Part shown: positions 39,540-51,225 of the stretch, in pieces
Numbering within the stretch: position 1 is the first letter of the stretch
Layout: every line of letters starts with the position of its first letter
NCBI RefSeq assembly: GCF_036370855.1
Contig: NC_088102.1
Location: 43,747,835 to 43,811,834 of the forward strand
Source: Dromaius novaehollandiae
Taxonomy: Eukaryota > Chordata > Aves > Casuariiformes > Dromaiidae
Length of the DNA stretch: 64,000 bases
Reading direction: 5' to 3'
Translations under genes and position numbers: made by a program
The notes under the pieces: model-generated
What the model was told of the DNA's origin: nothing
Database searches by the model: none
The model's input: the letters and a program-made list of their open reading frames with translations, nothing else

Positions 39540-39950
39540 GCGATCTCTGCCGCAGTCGCAGGTGCTCCTAGCCGGGCTCCTGGCATCGCCAGCGGGAGCC
39601 AGCGCTTCGGCGCTGCTGCTTCCGAAGAGGAAAGGCGGTGCGGAGGGGTGGCGGCACCACGGCTTTCCCCCGCCTTGGCACGGCGCGGCGCACGCCGCAG
39701 CCCCGGCCCGGCCCGGCCCGGCCCGGCCCGGCCCGGCCCGCCCAGCGGCGGCGGTGCCGGGGCCGCGCGGCCCCGTGGGGGCGGGCGGCGGGGCGGTGCC
39801 GCGCCGCGGGGCCGGGCTGCGCTCCCCGCCGCGCCGCACTGGCCGGGCGGCAGCGGTGGCGGCAGCGGTGGCGGCAGCATCCCGCCCGTGGCATGGCAGC
39901 GGCGCCGCCGAGCCGCCGCTGACCGCCGGTGCGGTGCCCCCGGTGCCGGC
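39540..39950 (+). promoter_or_regulatory. RHOV CpG-island promoter and 5' leader
   Basis: Very GC-rich sequence leads into the RHOV start. It contains a (CCCGG)n pentanucleotide array (39703-39740) and a 12-bp CGGCAGCGGTGG repeat, 2.6 copies (39848-39878). There is no TATA box. Where the transcript starts cannot be read, so either array may be promoter or 5' UTR. The CpG island continues into intron 1, to about 40320. Confidence 0.7.
39703..39740. repeat. (CCCGG)n pentanucleotide array
   Basis: About seven copies of CCCGG in tandem, 211 bp upstream of the RHOV ATG. G runs are only two or three long on each strand, so structure would be hairpin or two-tier quadruplex. Confidence 0.9.
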
Positions 39951-42900
39951 ATGCCGCCGCAGGAGCTGCTGGACTACTCGCCGGCGCTGCGGAGACCCAG
40001 CCCCCCGCGGGGCAGCGGCCCGGAGCTGGGCATCAAGTGCGTGCTGGTGGGCGATGGCGCGGTGGGCAAGAGCAGCCTGGTGGTCAGCTACACCACCAAC
40101 GGGTACCCCGACGAGTACCAGCCTACCGCCCTGGACACCTTCTCAGGTAGGCAGCGGGGCCCGGGCGAGGGCGTACGCTCTGCGAAGCCGTCCTCTCGAC
40201 AGGCCTCGCTTGTTTTGGACGCGCGGAGTTGGCCAGCGCAGCTTGCGGGGCTGGGGATGGTCTTTCCGGGTTAAACTCGCTGCCGTGCAGTGTGCGCCGG
40301 GACGGCTTTGCAGGTGAAGGGTGAGGGCTGCCTATGGGGACCAAAGCCCAAGACCATTTTCCACAACTTGGACTGAGTCACTTAGACGTTTTGTGAACCC
40401 TTTACCAGGTGGAAGTCTGGCTTTTTGCAGCTTTGAGGAAGAAGCGAGTGTAGATGGGGCACAGGCATGTGTGAAGTTGACTTTCAAGTTCTGTGATGTT
40501 GGGCCCCTGCCTGGTTTTGTTGTGTTATTATGCATAAACAGAAGAAGGGGATTTAATGATTTGTTTATATTATTTAGCTTCATAAGTATCACAGCCTTGC
40601 ACTTTCTAACTTCAACTGATCTTCAGCAAAAACCTGCTTTTTCACGCATGCGCTCTAAGGCTAGCATTGAACAGAGGTTGCAAAAAATTTTAGGATCTTT
40701 AAGAGTCTGGCTAAAAATGCTTGCCCCATCAGCTGATGAGCCGTTACTGGTTTCTACTTTTGTAAATACCATCTTTGTCCTTGTTCTCCACCCCTCTTCT
40801 TTCAGACTCCAACTTCTAATATGAAACCCAGGATATACAAAGCCCTCTGAAAGATTTTGGATCTTCTTCATCTGATACTAAGAAGCAGAATAGTATGTGA
40901 CAGTATAGATAGGTAGATTAGAGATGGGCTCAGGTTGGATCAGGAACTAGACTTCAAATGTGTCATAGTCTCATGGCACTTAGAAGGAGCATTTTGTTTG
41001 TCTGAGTGTCCTCGTAGTCACTCTTACATGGGAATTCTTGATTTGCCTTGAGCCTTTCTAAACTCTCCCACTATCACTTGAAGGAAATGCAGTGGGAACT
41101 TGCTGCTGTTACAGGGTCCAGTGGCCCTTTGGGAACGCATGTAAGGAGTCCTCAAGTCCTCCAAGGGAAAGGTAACTGCTTTCCCAGCTAACTTCATGCT
41201 AATGTGTTCAGTTTTGGGTAAGAGAGGCTAGAAATTACCATAATTATTAGCATCCAAATTTTCTGAAAGGGAAAATCCTTAATAAAACACGAGAGGTGGA
41301 GGCAGCAAGAGTTCAGAGACTTTCCTGTTAGCAGCAAGTAATTTGAAGATAGCTGCATGTAGGTTCAGCCCCACTATGAACGTCCAAATACTGAGCCTGG
41401 CTTCCAGAGGTGTGTAGCATTTGCAACTGATAGAAATCAAAAACATCATTAAAAATGGGTCTCCCACAGTTCACTTTCTGCTTATTGGGAGGAGCAACAA
41501 ATAGGAGAATAGAGGTATTTCCCTTCTCACTCCTACTTTTAACCTGGATAAACCTGAAGAAAGTCCCTCCCTGGATTCACAGAGCCCAGTTCAGGATCCT
41601 CATCAGAAGTTTCAACCCAATTCTCTCCACTCTTGGGGAATACTTGCAATTCAAACTGCCACAGAACTAAGCCTCACGGTTTACATCCTAACCCTAATTC
41701 TGATCAGTGGATCGTAAAGTCAGAACCAGTTAAAGAAGATAATAAGAAAGGAGAAAGTGTTATGTTATTGGGGGAACAGCACTCGGAAAATGGACTATGA
41801 CCCAACTGCATCCCTCTGGCTGCTACCTACAGCTGGGTGTCACTGCTAGGTAGAGCAGTATTCAGCAAAACATGTACCCTGTCACCTTTCCCCGCCAGGC
41901 TATCCTGTTCTGCCTGCCCCCTCTCTATTGTGCTGAAATCCAGCCTCATCTTGAGGGTGTGTACCTCGGGAGGGTGGTAGTTAGATGGCAGTCGCAGAGC
42001 TGCTAGCATAGCTCAGGCTAACAGCAGGTATGAGACAACTTTGTGCAAGTACTGGAGCAGGAGGTAATATATGTGGTACCTTTCTTCTGAAGACTGTTAA
42101 ACATTTCAGAGATGCTAATTAGTTCTCTCAACACCCTTGTGAGATAGAAGAAACCAGATACTAGAAAGGCAAATGCCCAGTGCCTTGAAGATCAAATCAG
42201 GATCTAGCAGGCTCTTTGATCAGGAACAGGTTTCTCTCCCTCCTCTGGGGCAAAGATATGGTAACAATGCAACCATTTCCCAGTCACAAGGAAGGGATGG
42301 CTTTCAGCTATGCCGCTAGGAGTGGCACTGTGGTGTGTGCACCCATCTCTTCCATCCTTCCTTCACTCTCAGTCTCTCACCAAATGTCACCTCATCTTTT
42401 GTCCCATCTCCTTCTTTCTTCCCAGCCTTCTCTTAGAGAGGAGTGCTCTCCAAGAGCTCATATTAAACTATCCAGGTCACTTGTTTCTGTCACTTTTGTT
42501 GCCTGCTAATTACTTTAAGAATACCAGAAGATTGACCCTGCTTTTGTTTTTTAAAACAAAAAAGTCAATAAAGCCTCCTCCTGGGCACAGAGAGGGAGTT
42601 TAGCTAGCTGGTGTCAAGTGCCAGCCATTGTCACTTTAGCACAGGATGTCTGCCTCTTTTCATCAGAGCACAGCCACCTCCACATTGTCAAGACTTTAAA
42701 GTGATTTCCAGTGCTCCCACCCCCTTCCTGCTTTTCCTCAGTTTCTAGCCAGTCTCTGTGGTGTCTGTGCACTTAAACATCTAACAGTTTCATTCCAGAT
42801 TTCCATCAGAGGTCCTGCCAGCCCTCAGTCTGAGTCAGTTGATACCACATAAAGGCTTACTGTAATTAGGGAATGAAATGGGTGTACTCCTTATGTGTGT

Positions 42901-44438
42901 AACTCAGCAGTTCTGCAATGTGTAGACGGTCTCTGAAGGGGATTTCACTCATGACTATTTCCTTATAAGCATCTTTATTTCAAAGTTGTTTTTAGGCTTT
43001 TGCTTTTCCTTAGTTGAGATGCTTCTGAAAAGACTCATTTTAACCTTTTTTTTTTTTTAAAAAAAAAAAAAGCTGAATTTCTGGCTTCGATGGAAGAAAC
43101 TCGAATAGCTTGTATAATGGACAGTAATTTGAACTGTCACCCTGGGCCAAAAAGCTGGGAGCAAGTTGCTGAAGTTCTCAGTTTGCATTTATCTTTATTT
43201 GCTCTCTTGGGGGTGTGGCAGAAGAATATTAGACTGTTCCCAGGGCACTGTTCAGCTAAGGGCTCTCTCTAGAGGATCAGTTGTCCAGTAACATGAAAAG
43301 ATTCTTTCAAAATGTCAGAAAAAAAATCAAAACACCCAAGGGATAAACAAGTCAGAAACTCTGCTGCAGGTCTCCTAATGTTTCCAGTGCAAACTTCAGA
43401 TATTTTAGTGAGGTTTTCAGCAGGAAAGACAGCTATAATGGACTTGACTGAGTTCAGGGAATCTCTTCAATGAGATACAAAACAGAGTGCTCCAGGGAAG
43501 AACTGTGTGTGTGTCTGTATATTTAAGGTGTTGTACACAACTTCCTTGGACTAATCCTTATTCTTCTTCTGCTACAGTGCAGGTCCTGGTGGATGGAGCC
43601 CCCGTGCGGATCCAGCTGTGGGATACTGCTGGGCAGGTAAGCTCTATCAAAGGAGCTGTCAGCTCTGGTGCTGTGGGACAGGAACCGGGAAGGAAGGAAA
43701 TGCACTAGTCCAGCATTAGGCATCCATTGGTGTGGCAGTCACAGGTGACTGCCAGACTCCCTCAGCTCTGAAACTTGTCCCTGAATCATGGCATGGCCAC
43801 AAAGTGATGATGCCCTACCAAAGTGGTAACGTGATCAGATCAAAGTTTGATCAGCAAAGTGATCACCAAAGTGATGGAGCCATGATGCCCTGCCTCTGAG
43901 GTGTTGCTGTCCTATTTGATATGTAAAAGAACCTCTAGAGCATTGTGCTGTTCAAGTTCAAACCAGTAAACATTTGGGTTTTTTGCCCTTTCTACAGGAG
44001 GACTTTGACTGTTTGCGCTCACTCTGTTACCCAGACACTGATGTCTTCCTTGTCTGCTTCAGTGTGGTAAACCCAAGCTCTTTCCAAAACATTACTGAGA
44101 AATGGATCCCTGAGATACGAACTCACAACCCCCATGCCCCAGTGCTGCTGGTGGGGACACAGGCAGACTTGCGGGATGATGTCAATGTCCTTATCAGCCT
44201 GGATCGCTACCATGTGAAGCCTGTGCCCAGGCCTCAGGCAGAGGGCCTAGCTGACAAAATCCGGGCTGAAGCCTACCTGGAGTGCTCAGCACTGACCCAG
44301 AAGAACCTCAAAGAAGTTTTTGACATGGCCATTGTCAGTGGTGTTGAGCACAAAGCACGACAGGAAAAGAAAATGACAGCCAAAGGTATCAAAACCCTCT
44401 CCAAGTGCCGCTGGAAGAAATTCTTCTGCTTTGTCTGA
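39951..44438 (+). CDS. RHOV: RHOV (Chp/Wrch-2), atypical Rho GTPase
   Basis: Three coding exons with GT-AG borders: 39951-40146, 43578-43636 and 43998-44438, total 696 nucleotides, 231 residues (human 236). A proline-rich N-terminal extension (residues 1-25) precedes the G domain: P-loop GDGAVGKSS (34-42), switch I with Thr59, WDTAGQ (80-85), TQAD (139-142) and the G5 motif ECSAL (180-184). The C-terminus ends [10 protein letters not shown], without a CAAX box; Chp and Wrch-1 are known to be palmitoylated on this CFV-type tail rather than prenylated. RhoV signals to PAK-type kinases and is needed in neural crest induction in Xenopus, where it is a Wnt target. The start was chosen because MPPQEL matches the mammalian MPPREL; the frame is open further upstream only because of GC content. 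Introns are 3431 and 361 nucleotides. Confidence 0.97.
40147..43577 (+). other. RHOV intron 1
   Basis: The CpG-rich beginning fades by about 40320. The rest is ordinary intron, with a weak MIR-like patch near 42090-42180 and a perfect T13A13 tract (43046-43071). No nested gene is seen. Confidence 0.9.
43046..43071. repeat. Perfect T13A13 palindrome
   Basis: Thirteen T directly followed by thirteen A, with no spacer, in RHOV intron 1, about 500 bp before exon 2. The whole 26-bp tract is its own reverse complement. Confidence 0.95.
43838..43852. promoter_or_regulatory. Inverted-repeat TCF/LEF-like site in RHOV intron 2
   Basis: GATCAAAGTTTGATC is a 7+1+7 inverted repeat containing ATCAAAG, the TCF/LEF core. 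It is surrounded by four CAAAGTG-type copies between about 43810 and 43876, about 145 bp before exon 3. The regulatory role is inference from the reported Wnt control of RhoV. Confidence 0.3.
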
Positions 44439-45063
44439 AGCTGCTTTGGTGGTGGTGGGGAAAAAAAGAAACACCTGATGCTACACCTTCTTGGAGTGAC
44501 TGCTCCAATGGCCCCAGCAAGGAGGTTATGATAAGCTGCTGGGCTTGGAAACCTGGCTTTTGCTGGGTTAAAGTATCAGATGCCTAGGAGACATGAACTG
44601 GATTTCCATTGTGACAGGATGTGGATGGTCCAGGCAGCTATAAGTACCTGCTGGACATGTCTGTAGTGTCCCAGACTAATGGGAGCCTTTGATACACAAA
44701 GATTTAGTACCACAGAACAGGCAGGTACCTTATGTCATTCAAAATGACCAGCTTTCTGTCTGAAACACACACACTTTTGAAGTTCTGACCCGGCATAATC
44801 CAATTCTGGTATAAAGCTGGGGAGGGACTCTTGAAGTCTGCCTATGCTTTGACAGATTTACAGACTTGGCCAAGAATAGGGCAGGGGCGGTTGTGGGGGA
44901 CTGCAGTATAGTCTAACATGGGCTGCTGAGTTTGTAAAGCAGGACTTGGGTTTCCCCTCTGATTCTGCTTGCCAGAATAAGTAGAAGTAACTTGGCCATG
45001 AAAAAGCAGCGCTCTTTCTTAAGGGCCCTGTTACTGCGAGTACCCTCAGGAAGGTTTTTCCTA

Positions 45064-45069
45064 AATAAA
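45064..45069 (+). terminator. RHOV polyadenylation signal
   Basis: A canonical AATAAA 626 nucleotides after the RHOV stop, the first on this strand downstream of the gene. The 3' UTR would be about 640-650 nucleotides. Confidence 0.6.
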
Positions 45070-45365
45070 GGCCATTAACAGACTGAAGAGAAAATGCACT
45101 GGGAGCTGCATTCATTCCTTAAGCAAAACATTCTCTGAAGAGGACTCTGCACTCCAGTGAGTGACAATGCTCTAGCCTCACCTTAAGAAGCAGTCACTAG
45201 CTTGGGGGACCTATTTTGAAAGCACTGTGTGTAGTGATTTGGGACAGAGAGAGGATGAGGAGCAGTGATGAGTGGCTCTGTCTACCTAGCAGAGACTGGA
45301 CTGTGTCAGTGAAGGGTTCGTAATACTATCGAGAGGTGAAATGTAGACAGAGAGCCAATGCATGT

Positions 45366-45482
45366 AATGAAAGGAAAAGAGAGATGTAGCATGGAAGAAA
45401 GAAGGTGGAAAAGGAACAGATAGGGAAAAGAAAGAAGCAAAGGGAAGTAAGGAAGGAAGATGGAGAAGGAACGAAGAAGAGC
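45366..45482 (+). repeat. Polypurine tract (GA-rich)
   Basis: About 115 bp that is almost entirely A and G, made of GGAAGAAAG-type units without a strict period. Confidence 0.75.
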
Positions 45483-48400
45483 AAACACTGTTAAATGAAA
45501 GTTGTGATTCTACTTAGTTGTAGAAATTATGATGATAATATTCAGGAGATTCTCTAAGGAACTGGAAAACTACTAATGATCTCATTTTCTAAAAGTTATA
45601 CTGTCTATGCAACAAGTTCTGAATCAAAAGGAAGGACTTGGAGGGAGAGAGATAGTTCCTCTTGGACAATAAAATCCTCAGTTTAAGATCTATGCAGGAG
45701 AACAGAATTTACCTGATATTGTTCTTCCTGAGGCTGCAGAACAGAAATGGAGGGATCAGGGCTTCTTTGTGTTGTGCTTCCCTTTCTTAAAAATCACAGC
45801 TTGATCTGCTGAAACCAAAAGCAAAGGAAACCCATGTGGTTCCTTCCACAGAAAGACATTCTGTGTATTTGCTCCATTGCTCTCTTCTCTGTTTCTCAGA
45901 GGATTCATTTCCCAGTGATTTTACTCACGTCTTATTACAGAACTTGCATCTATTTCTAAAACTCTCCTGGAGACATTTCATTCTGGCTTATGTAGCAGAG
46001 AGCATGTCAAGCAATGCTTTCAAAACTCAGGGGCTTCTCTGCATCTGGCCATGACCCATCTCTTTGGGAACATGCTGGAATAATGTGACACAAGGGGATA
46101 CAGTTGTGAACTGTTTGCCCTGTACCAGAAGCACACATACCTGGGCCAGAGCATCCGTACAAAAACAGCAGATATGAATAATGCAGCACAGCTCTGGATC
46201 CAAACACACACCTGCCAACATCTCTCACAACCAATTCTTTTGGTAACGCAGCTCATACAGTCCCCAGGCCGTGACACAGCTTGCCGTCTCCCTGGGCAGC
46301 ATCCCACTCGAAAGAGGCAGGCAGGCCTTTTGCAAAAGGATGCAACCCACCACCTCAGAGCTGCTATGGGGTGAGTCTTGGAGTCTTGAACAGGCTGGTG
46401 TGTCAAAATGACCTGCAAGCTAAAAGGACTCCCCCGAGTGAAATGCTATTGGGGTCCAGTCAGGAGTCCTAGAAGACAAGAGTACAAAGGCAGCAGCTAG
46501 AAGTGATGTGTCCTGCACATCTCTAGGCAGGATACTATTTCTTGAACAAAGCTCTTAGTCATCAATATATCCCTGCAGATATTTCCTACCTGTACAGGCA
46601 CCCTTGCTGTATCACTAATTCCGTTTGTCTGTTGGGTCTTTATGCATTTCTTTAGTTTGTGAGAACAGGCTCTGATGTGGCCCAATAAGGAGAATCACAT
46701 GGAGCGAATCACAGGTACAGACAGCACCAGCCTCCCCTGGTTCCCTGCTGAGGGGCGTGTGCTGGGAATAGCAAGCGTTGTCCTGCAGTAGCTTGGTATA
46801 AAACAGGGGTTATTTTATCCTGGAAAAGAAACTGTACTGAGAGCTGCTTTCTTCCTCTGTGACTGTGTCTAAAATTTGTTTAAATAAATTTTTTAAATGG
46901 CTGCAGTTTGTGTTTGTAATTTCATGGGTGTAAAGTAAGCTGGGCCTAGAAACGAAGGAGTTATTCCATCTCAGCGGCAATAGGATAGGAGAGAAATTAC
47001 CCCATTTCTCTTTCCTTGTCCAAACCCCCATTAGCAGTGGTAACACCCCCCTCATTTTGGATAGCTGGAACTGTTTGAAATCTTTCTGTTGCTCCGTTAA
47101 TTTTCCTCTCCCTCAGCAGCCACTCGGGGGATGGAGTAGCAAATATCCAAAGCTTTCAGTGCCTCTCCTCAGAAGCCACCATCCAGGGACTGGTCAGGAG
47201 GCCCCTCACAGCACTCGGTGGGACAAGCCCTCAGGGACCTTGCATTTGGAGCCTTAATAACAGCATGTTGCTCTGTCACCAGACTGGTGGGTAATTTAGC
47301 CACCAGCCTTATTTAACTGCTTAACTTGGTAGTTAAGCATGATTCAAGTGCTGAACAGCATTGTCCACACCATACAAGAGGGAAAGGCACAATCCAAATA
47401 GCTCATGGGACTCATCTTTTTAGCCATATCATCACCATCACCAGTAGGTAAAAACTAACCTCATCGACATTTGGGGTGTGGCAACTGCTCCAAAGGTTGA
47501 GGGATGGGAAATGAGGCTGCTGGGGGATTTCTAGAAACAAGGTAGGAAGGAAAATGGGGAAAAAAAATACAGTGCAGTACAGAGGACAAACAAACACATT
47601 TCAGAAGCCAGATGGAGAGATAGAGAGCAACTGCTGAGAAAACATGATTTGGGAACTTTTCTTTTGACAAAGCCTGAAAATATTCTGTCCTGCAGTCTAC
47701 TGGATGCAGAGGAGCCTGGGGGATTATCTGCAGTCAGCTCTCAGCTTTGCAGCTTCCCAGCATTAAAGCTCATAGAAAGACCTGTGAATGGAAATAGCAG
47801 GAAAGTGTGAATTAACTTTATATGGAGTGAGTCATTTCACTGAGCCATATCCTGTCATGTGCATTATAAACATACTAAAACTCCCCAAAACACCAAGGAA
47901 GATAGCTGAGCTCAGGGCGGGGGGAGGGGGGGAAGCAGGTGTCTGTCTCCTTAAATGGAGCATCTCACCCCGGTGTCCTTCAGCCTTGCTCCAGTCCTCT
48001 CCACACTGCATCACTGGACCTGTGCTAGTATCTGGCTCTGGTATAGTTCAGGCTTGTTTTTGCATTGCAATGCTCCTTGACCAACCTGTATTTTCAGACC
48101 ACACCAAGAACACAGGAGAATTCGTGGCAGACTTGCTAACACAAACCACCCCCACCAGGCTGGATGAACCTAGCCAAACCCATTACTGGGCCAGCACAAC
48201 TCTATACAAGTGCTACTTATTTTAAGACCAGGAAAGATCCTTACGGCAATTTGATCTTACTTGCTCCATAGCACAGTTCTTATCAGCAGCAAATGCCAAA
48301 GTTTGTGTGGGTAGGAAAGAAACTCTCTAGGGCCTCCTTGCTTGCTCAGGCCTCTGATTCGCATACTGGTCAGCAGACTCCTGCATCCAGTTACATATCA

Positions 48401-48969
48401 GGGCTTTCCCACCAACCCAGGCATCATGGCAAGGGCTTCACTATAGCTAAGCACCGTGCAATGTAAGTCCACATGAAACAGGTATGCTAGCTGCTGGCCT
48501 CAGCTGCTAGCTCTAAAGGAGCAGAGGACTAGTGTCAGCAGCAGTGAGAACACTTCTGTGGTGTGGATAGGACCCTTTTGTTTCCTTTCTCAGTAAGCAG
48601 CATACCCTAAATAGATTCAGCTGTGCCAAGTTAGTTCCAGGCTGGCAACACTTCCTTGAGCTTCTGCTGAACCCTGACTGGGAATTAATCCCCCAAATAA
48701 TACTAAGTTTCATCTTACTCAACACAGCCTCCTTCCAGAGCCAGAAGAGCAAGTCTTAAAGGTCCCTCCAGGAGATCTCTATGCCCTGTAGGTTACATCC
48801 TATTGAGTTTGTAAGGACAAGCCGAATTTTGACTGGATCAGGAGCTAACAGGAGTCCAGCATAAGGGACAAGCGGGAGCTCTGCTGTGCTTGAACCTAGT
48901 CGAAATGCAATTACTGGGGCACAGCACCCACCCCCATTTCCTGAGAGGGGTCTGACTGTGTTAACAACC

Positions 48970-49110
48970 TTATCACCTTCTTAACACCCCCAATTTAATC
49001 CTCGGGTGCTAACTAGCTTTTTTTTCAGATTGTCTAATTGATTAACATAATTAAATTCAGAGCATCTATTTCCAGCTTGGAATCAGGGTACAGTTTGACT
49101 TTTCTCAGTT
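48970..49110. promoter_or_regulatory. AT-rich non-coding element, copy 2 (homologous to about 35085-35245)
   Basis: The core at 49033-49057 (TCTAATTGATTAAC then ATAATTAAATT) differs from copy 1 at one base. It is followed by CAGAGCA without the 5-base AAGCT that separates the same words in copy 1, and by the same order of short matches to GTTTG. It lies 3' of RHOV while copy 1 lies 5', 13.9 kb apart. Confidence 0.55.
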
Positions 49111-50152
49111 GTAGTGACAGCCTAAGTAGCTTGCTTCAACTTTGTTCCTAGTGCCTTCCTGCCCCTGACTCGTGCTGGATCAGCTCTCTCATGTGGTTCG
49201 GTCTGTGGGCTTGCAGACAGCTGTGTGGGAACACCTGAAGCAGTGGGCAGAGGCCCTACTCAAACAGGCACTAACAGCAAAAGAAATGTTTGTCCTCTTT
49301 CAGCCTTAGCTTAGGTTTGACTCCTTCTCTTTCAGACCTGCAGAAAGACATCTGTGACCAAAGGACTGTGTTTGGTCTGTTCAGTTTACTTAAAGATCCT
49401 GGTTCTCCTTTGCATTATTGCTTCTTGCTGGAACCATGCTAAATCACTCTTTAATGGGTCCATCCCCTGGCATTCATAAAAAGAAACCACTATAACTATA
49501 TACTATGTCTCCAAGACTGGGACCCCTGTACTGGAAGATGCTGGTTAAGACACAGTTCCTAGTGTGCACCAGATCCCAGACCCAGTGTCAAAGAGCTGGG
49601 CTGGCCTGCACCTGGGCCGCCTGGAAGCTGCTTACTCATGCACCTACAGAGTCCAGCCCTGGGCTCTCCGTTCCCATCACATAAGACAGCATTGTATTTG
49701 CAAAGACCTATTGCACAAGAGACCAGGGTATGTTTCGACGTATCCCTGAGACAAGTTCCCTCTGCTGCAGTACCACGTGATCTCCATTCCCAGGGTGACA
49801 CTATGCCCTTTTCAGCTTGAGGTCTGAGCCGCTTGGCATCCAAACTTGCCTAACTTGTTCTGGAAGAGCAGGAGAAGATGTGGGTCCCATCCTCCCCCTC
49901 CTTCCCCTCACCCCCAGCACTGCCCCTGGGGCTGTGTTGTGAACTGAAATACACCGGTTTCTACTGCTACAGAGGAACATCAGGTGTGGGAAATTTGGCT
50001 CGGGGACAAGTTTCACCACGAGTCACTGAGCCAGGCTTTTCTTTCCCATGAGATAATCTTGGGCGGGGCAGACAATCTCTTAAAATTAAAATACAATGAA
50101 AATACACGGGCTTCCCAGGGTTTAGGGTAAATCTCTTTCCTTGTTTTCTCAG

Positions 50153-51225
50153 AAAGGGAGCCAGGCTCTGCTGAAACCATCCCCAGGCTTGTGGCACAGA
50201 GGGCAAAGCTGCAGTGGCAGAAACCACTTGGCTTTGGAGCCAGCCCTGGCTTTCTCACCAGGGGAGCATGCCTGCTGCTCCCTCCAGCCGTGGGCCGGCA
50301 CCCGAAGCCATCCTGCGAGCCCTGGCTCTGCTGCCGGCAGCAGGAAGTGGGGGAGAGCTCAGTCTCCACGGAGGGGCCTCCACAGCCCTGTGGAGGGTGG
50401 CAGATGTACAATGCCAGTCATGTAAGGGCTGCAAAGCTCCCAGCTCTCCCAAGCACTTGAGCATTGGTGAGGAGGGGCCCGAGACCTCACCTCCTCCTCT
50501 CCTGGGCCTGGAAGAATGAGTTGCTTTTGTCCAAGCCCCCTCATACAGCAATTAGGTGGAAGTACGTTGTTAGCCCCCTTGCCACAGCACCCTCGACACG
50601 CAGGTTTCCTCCAGCTCTAAAGCCAGCATCTCTGCTCGCGTTTCAGCTGGCTGGCCTGACCGGGCTACAGCTTAAGGGTAAGTGAGAGCAGAGCCAGGTC
50701 AAGCAGAAGAACTTTGAAAACACAGAACTATTACTGCCCTGTTACGGCTTTATCGCTTCTGTGGACATGTCGTGATGGTGACACAGATGCTACTGAAGGT
50801 AAAGTCTGGACTGAATTATCCCACTCAGCTCTCTCCTGTCATCAGTATAGACTCTGCTCGTATTGAGGCCTCAGTAGTGGTACCTCCTTATCGGATCATT
50901 GCTGAAGATCTCATGGCATTCACTCTACAGGCTCGTGAACTGGGGGGACAGCACTGGTTATTGCTGGGTAGCCACTCACATTTGAATCCTCACATTGTTA
51001 AATCGGGCCTGCTTGACCACAGCCCTGCTGAACTCTGCGAGGTTCTGAACTGAGTCAAGTCACAGGCTGGTTCTTCCTCCACCTTCACAGAACATGTCTC
51101 ACACTGCCACCGAGCTCAGCCCTGTGCTTTTCCCCTCCCCAGGTGAGGACTACAGCGCCTTACCCTTACAGTCAGCCCTGGACCTGAAAGAGGACTCTGA
51201 TATCTTTTCTTGGCTAAATGGCTAA
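50153..51225 (+). CDS. Unnamed candidate gene, 3' exons (three exon-like segments ending in a stop)
   Basis: Three segments have good splice borders and compatible phases: 50153-50421 (acceptor CTTGTTTTCTCAG, donor CAT|GTAAGG), 50647-50677 (acceptor GTTTCAG, donor G|GTAAGTGAG) and 51143-51225 (acceptor CCCCTCCCCAG, ending TAA). Joined they stay open: 89 codons containing PRLVAQRAKLQWQKPL and ending GGWQMYNASH, then LAGLTGLQLKG, then EDYSALPLQS and DLKEDSDIFSWLNG, stop. The end is acidic with spaced Ile/Phe/Trp/Leu, the pattern of a transactivation domain. The first segment needs an upstream exon ending in phase 1, which I could not find. I do not recognise the protein. Human synteny has no plus-orientation gene here, so it could be a lineage-specific gene, a decayed gene, or chance. 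Confidence 0.35.

Larger units (their letters stand above)
45090..50152. other. Region downstream of RHOV
   Basis: No confident gene. It contains a purine-rich strand of about 115 bp (45366-45482) and the second copy of the AT-rich element (about 48970-49110). Several isolated exon-like patches (for example 47117-47257 and 49217-49309) have an acceptor and a short open frame but no matching partner. Confidence 0.6.

Noticed and set aside
39107-39571. 154-codon plus-strand frame upstream of RHOV
   Set aside because: It overlaps a repeat-like segment and the CpG island, with no motif or splice support.
39474-39950. In-frame upstream extension of RHOV
   Set aside because: The frame is open because of GC content. 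The conserved start MPP is at 39951, and the extra residues are low-complexity Gly/Arg/Pro.
47117-47257. Exon-like patch with acceptor CTCCCTCAG and frame ending LHLEP then TAA
   Set aside because: No upstream exon of matching phase found. It could be a terminal exon, but the support is one splice site only.
47788-48225. 145-codon plus-strand frame
   Set aside because: It is chance length, no recognisable domain, and a low-complexity Gly stretch in the middle.
49217-49309. Exon-like patch reading TAVWEHLKQW then stop
   Set aside because: It has a single acceptor, no partner exon, and an immediate stop.
50772-51053. 93-codon frame ending SPAELCEVLN
   Set aside because: It lies in the proposed intron between the last two candidate exons and has no splice or motif support.
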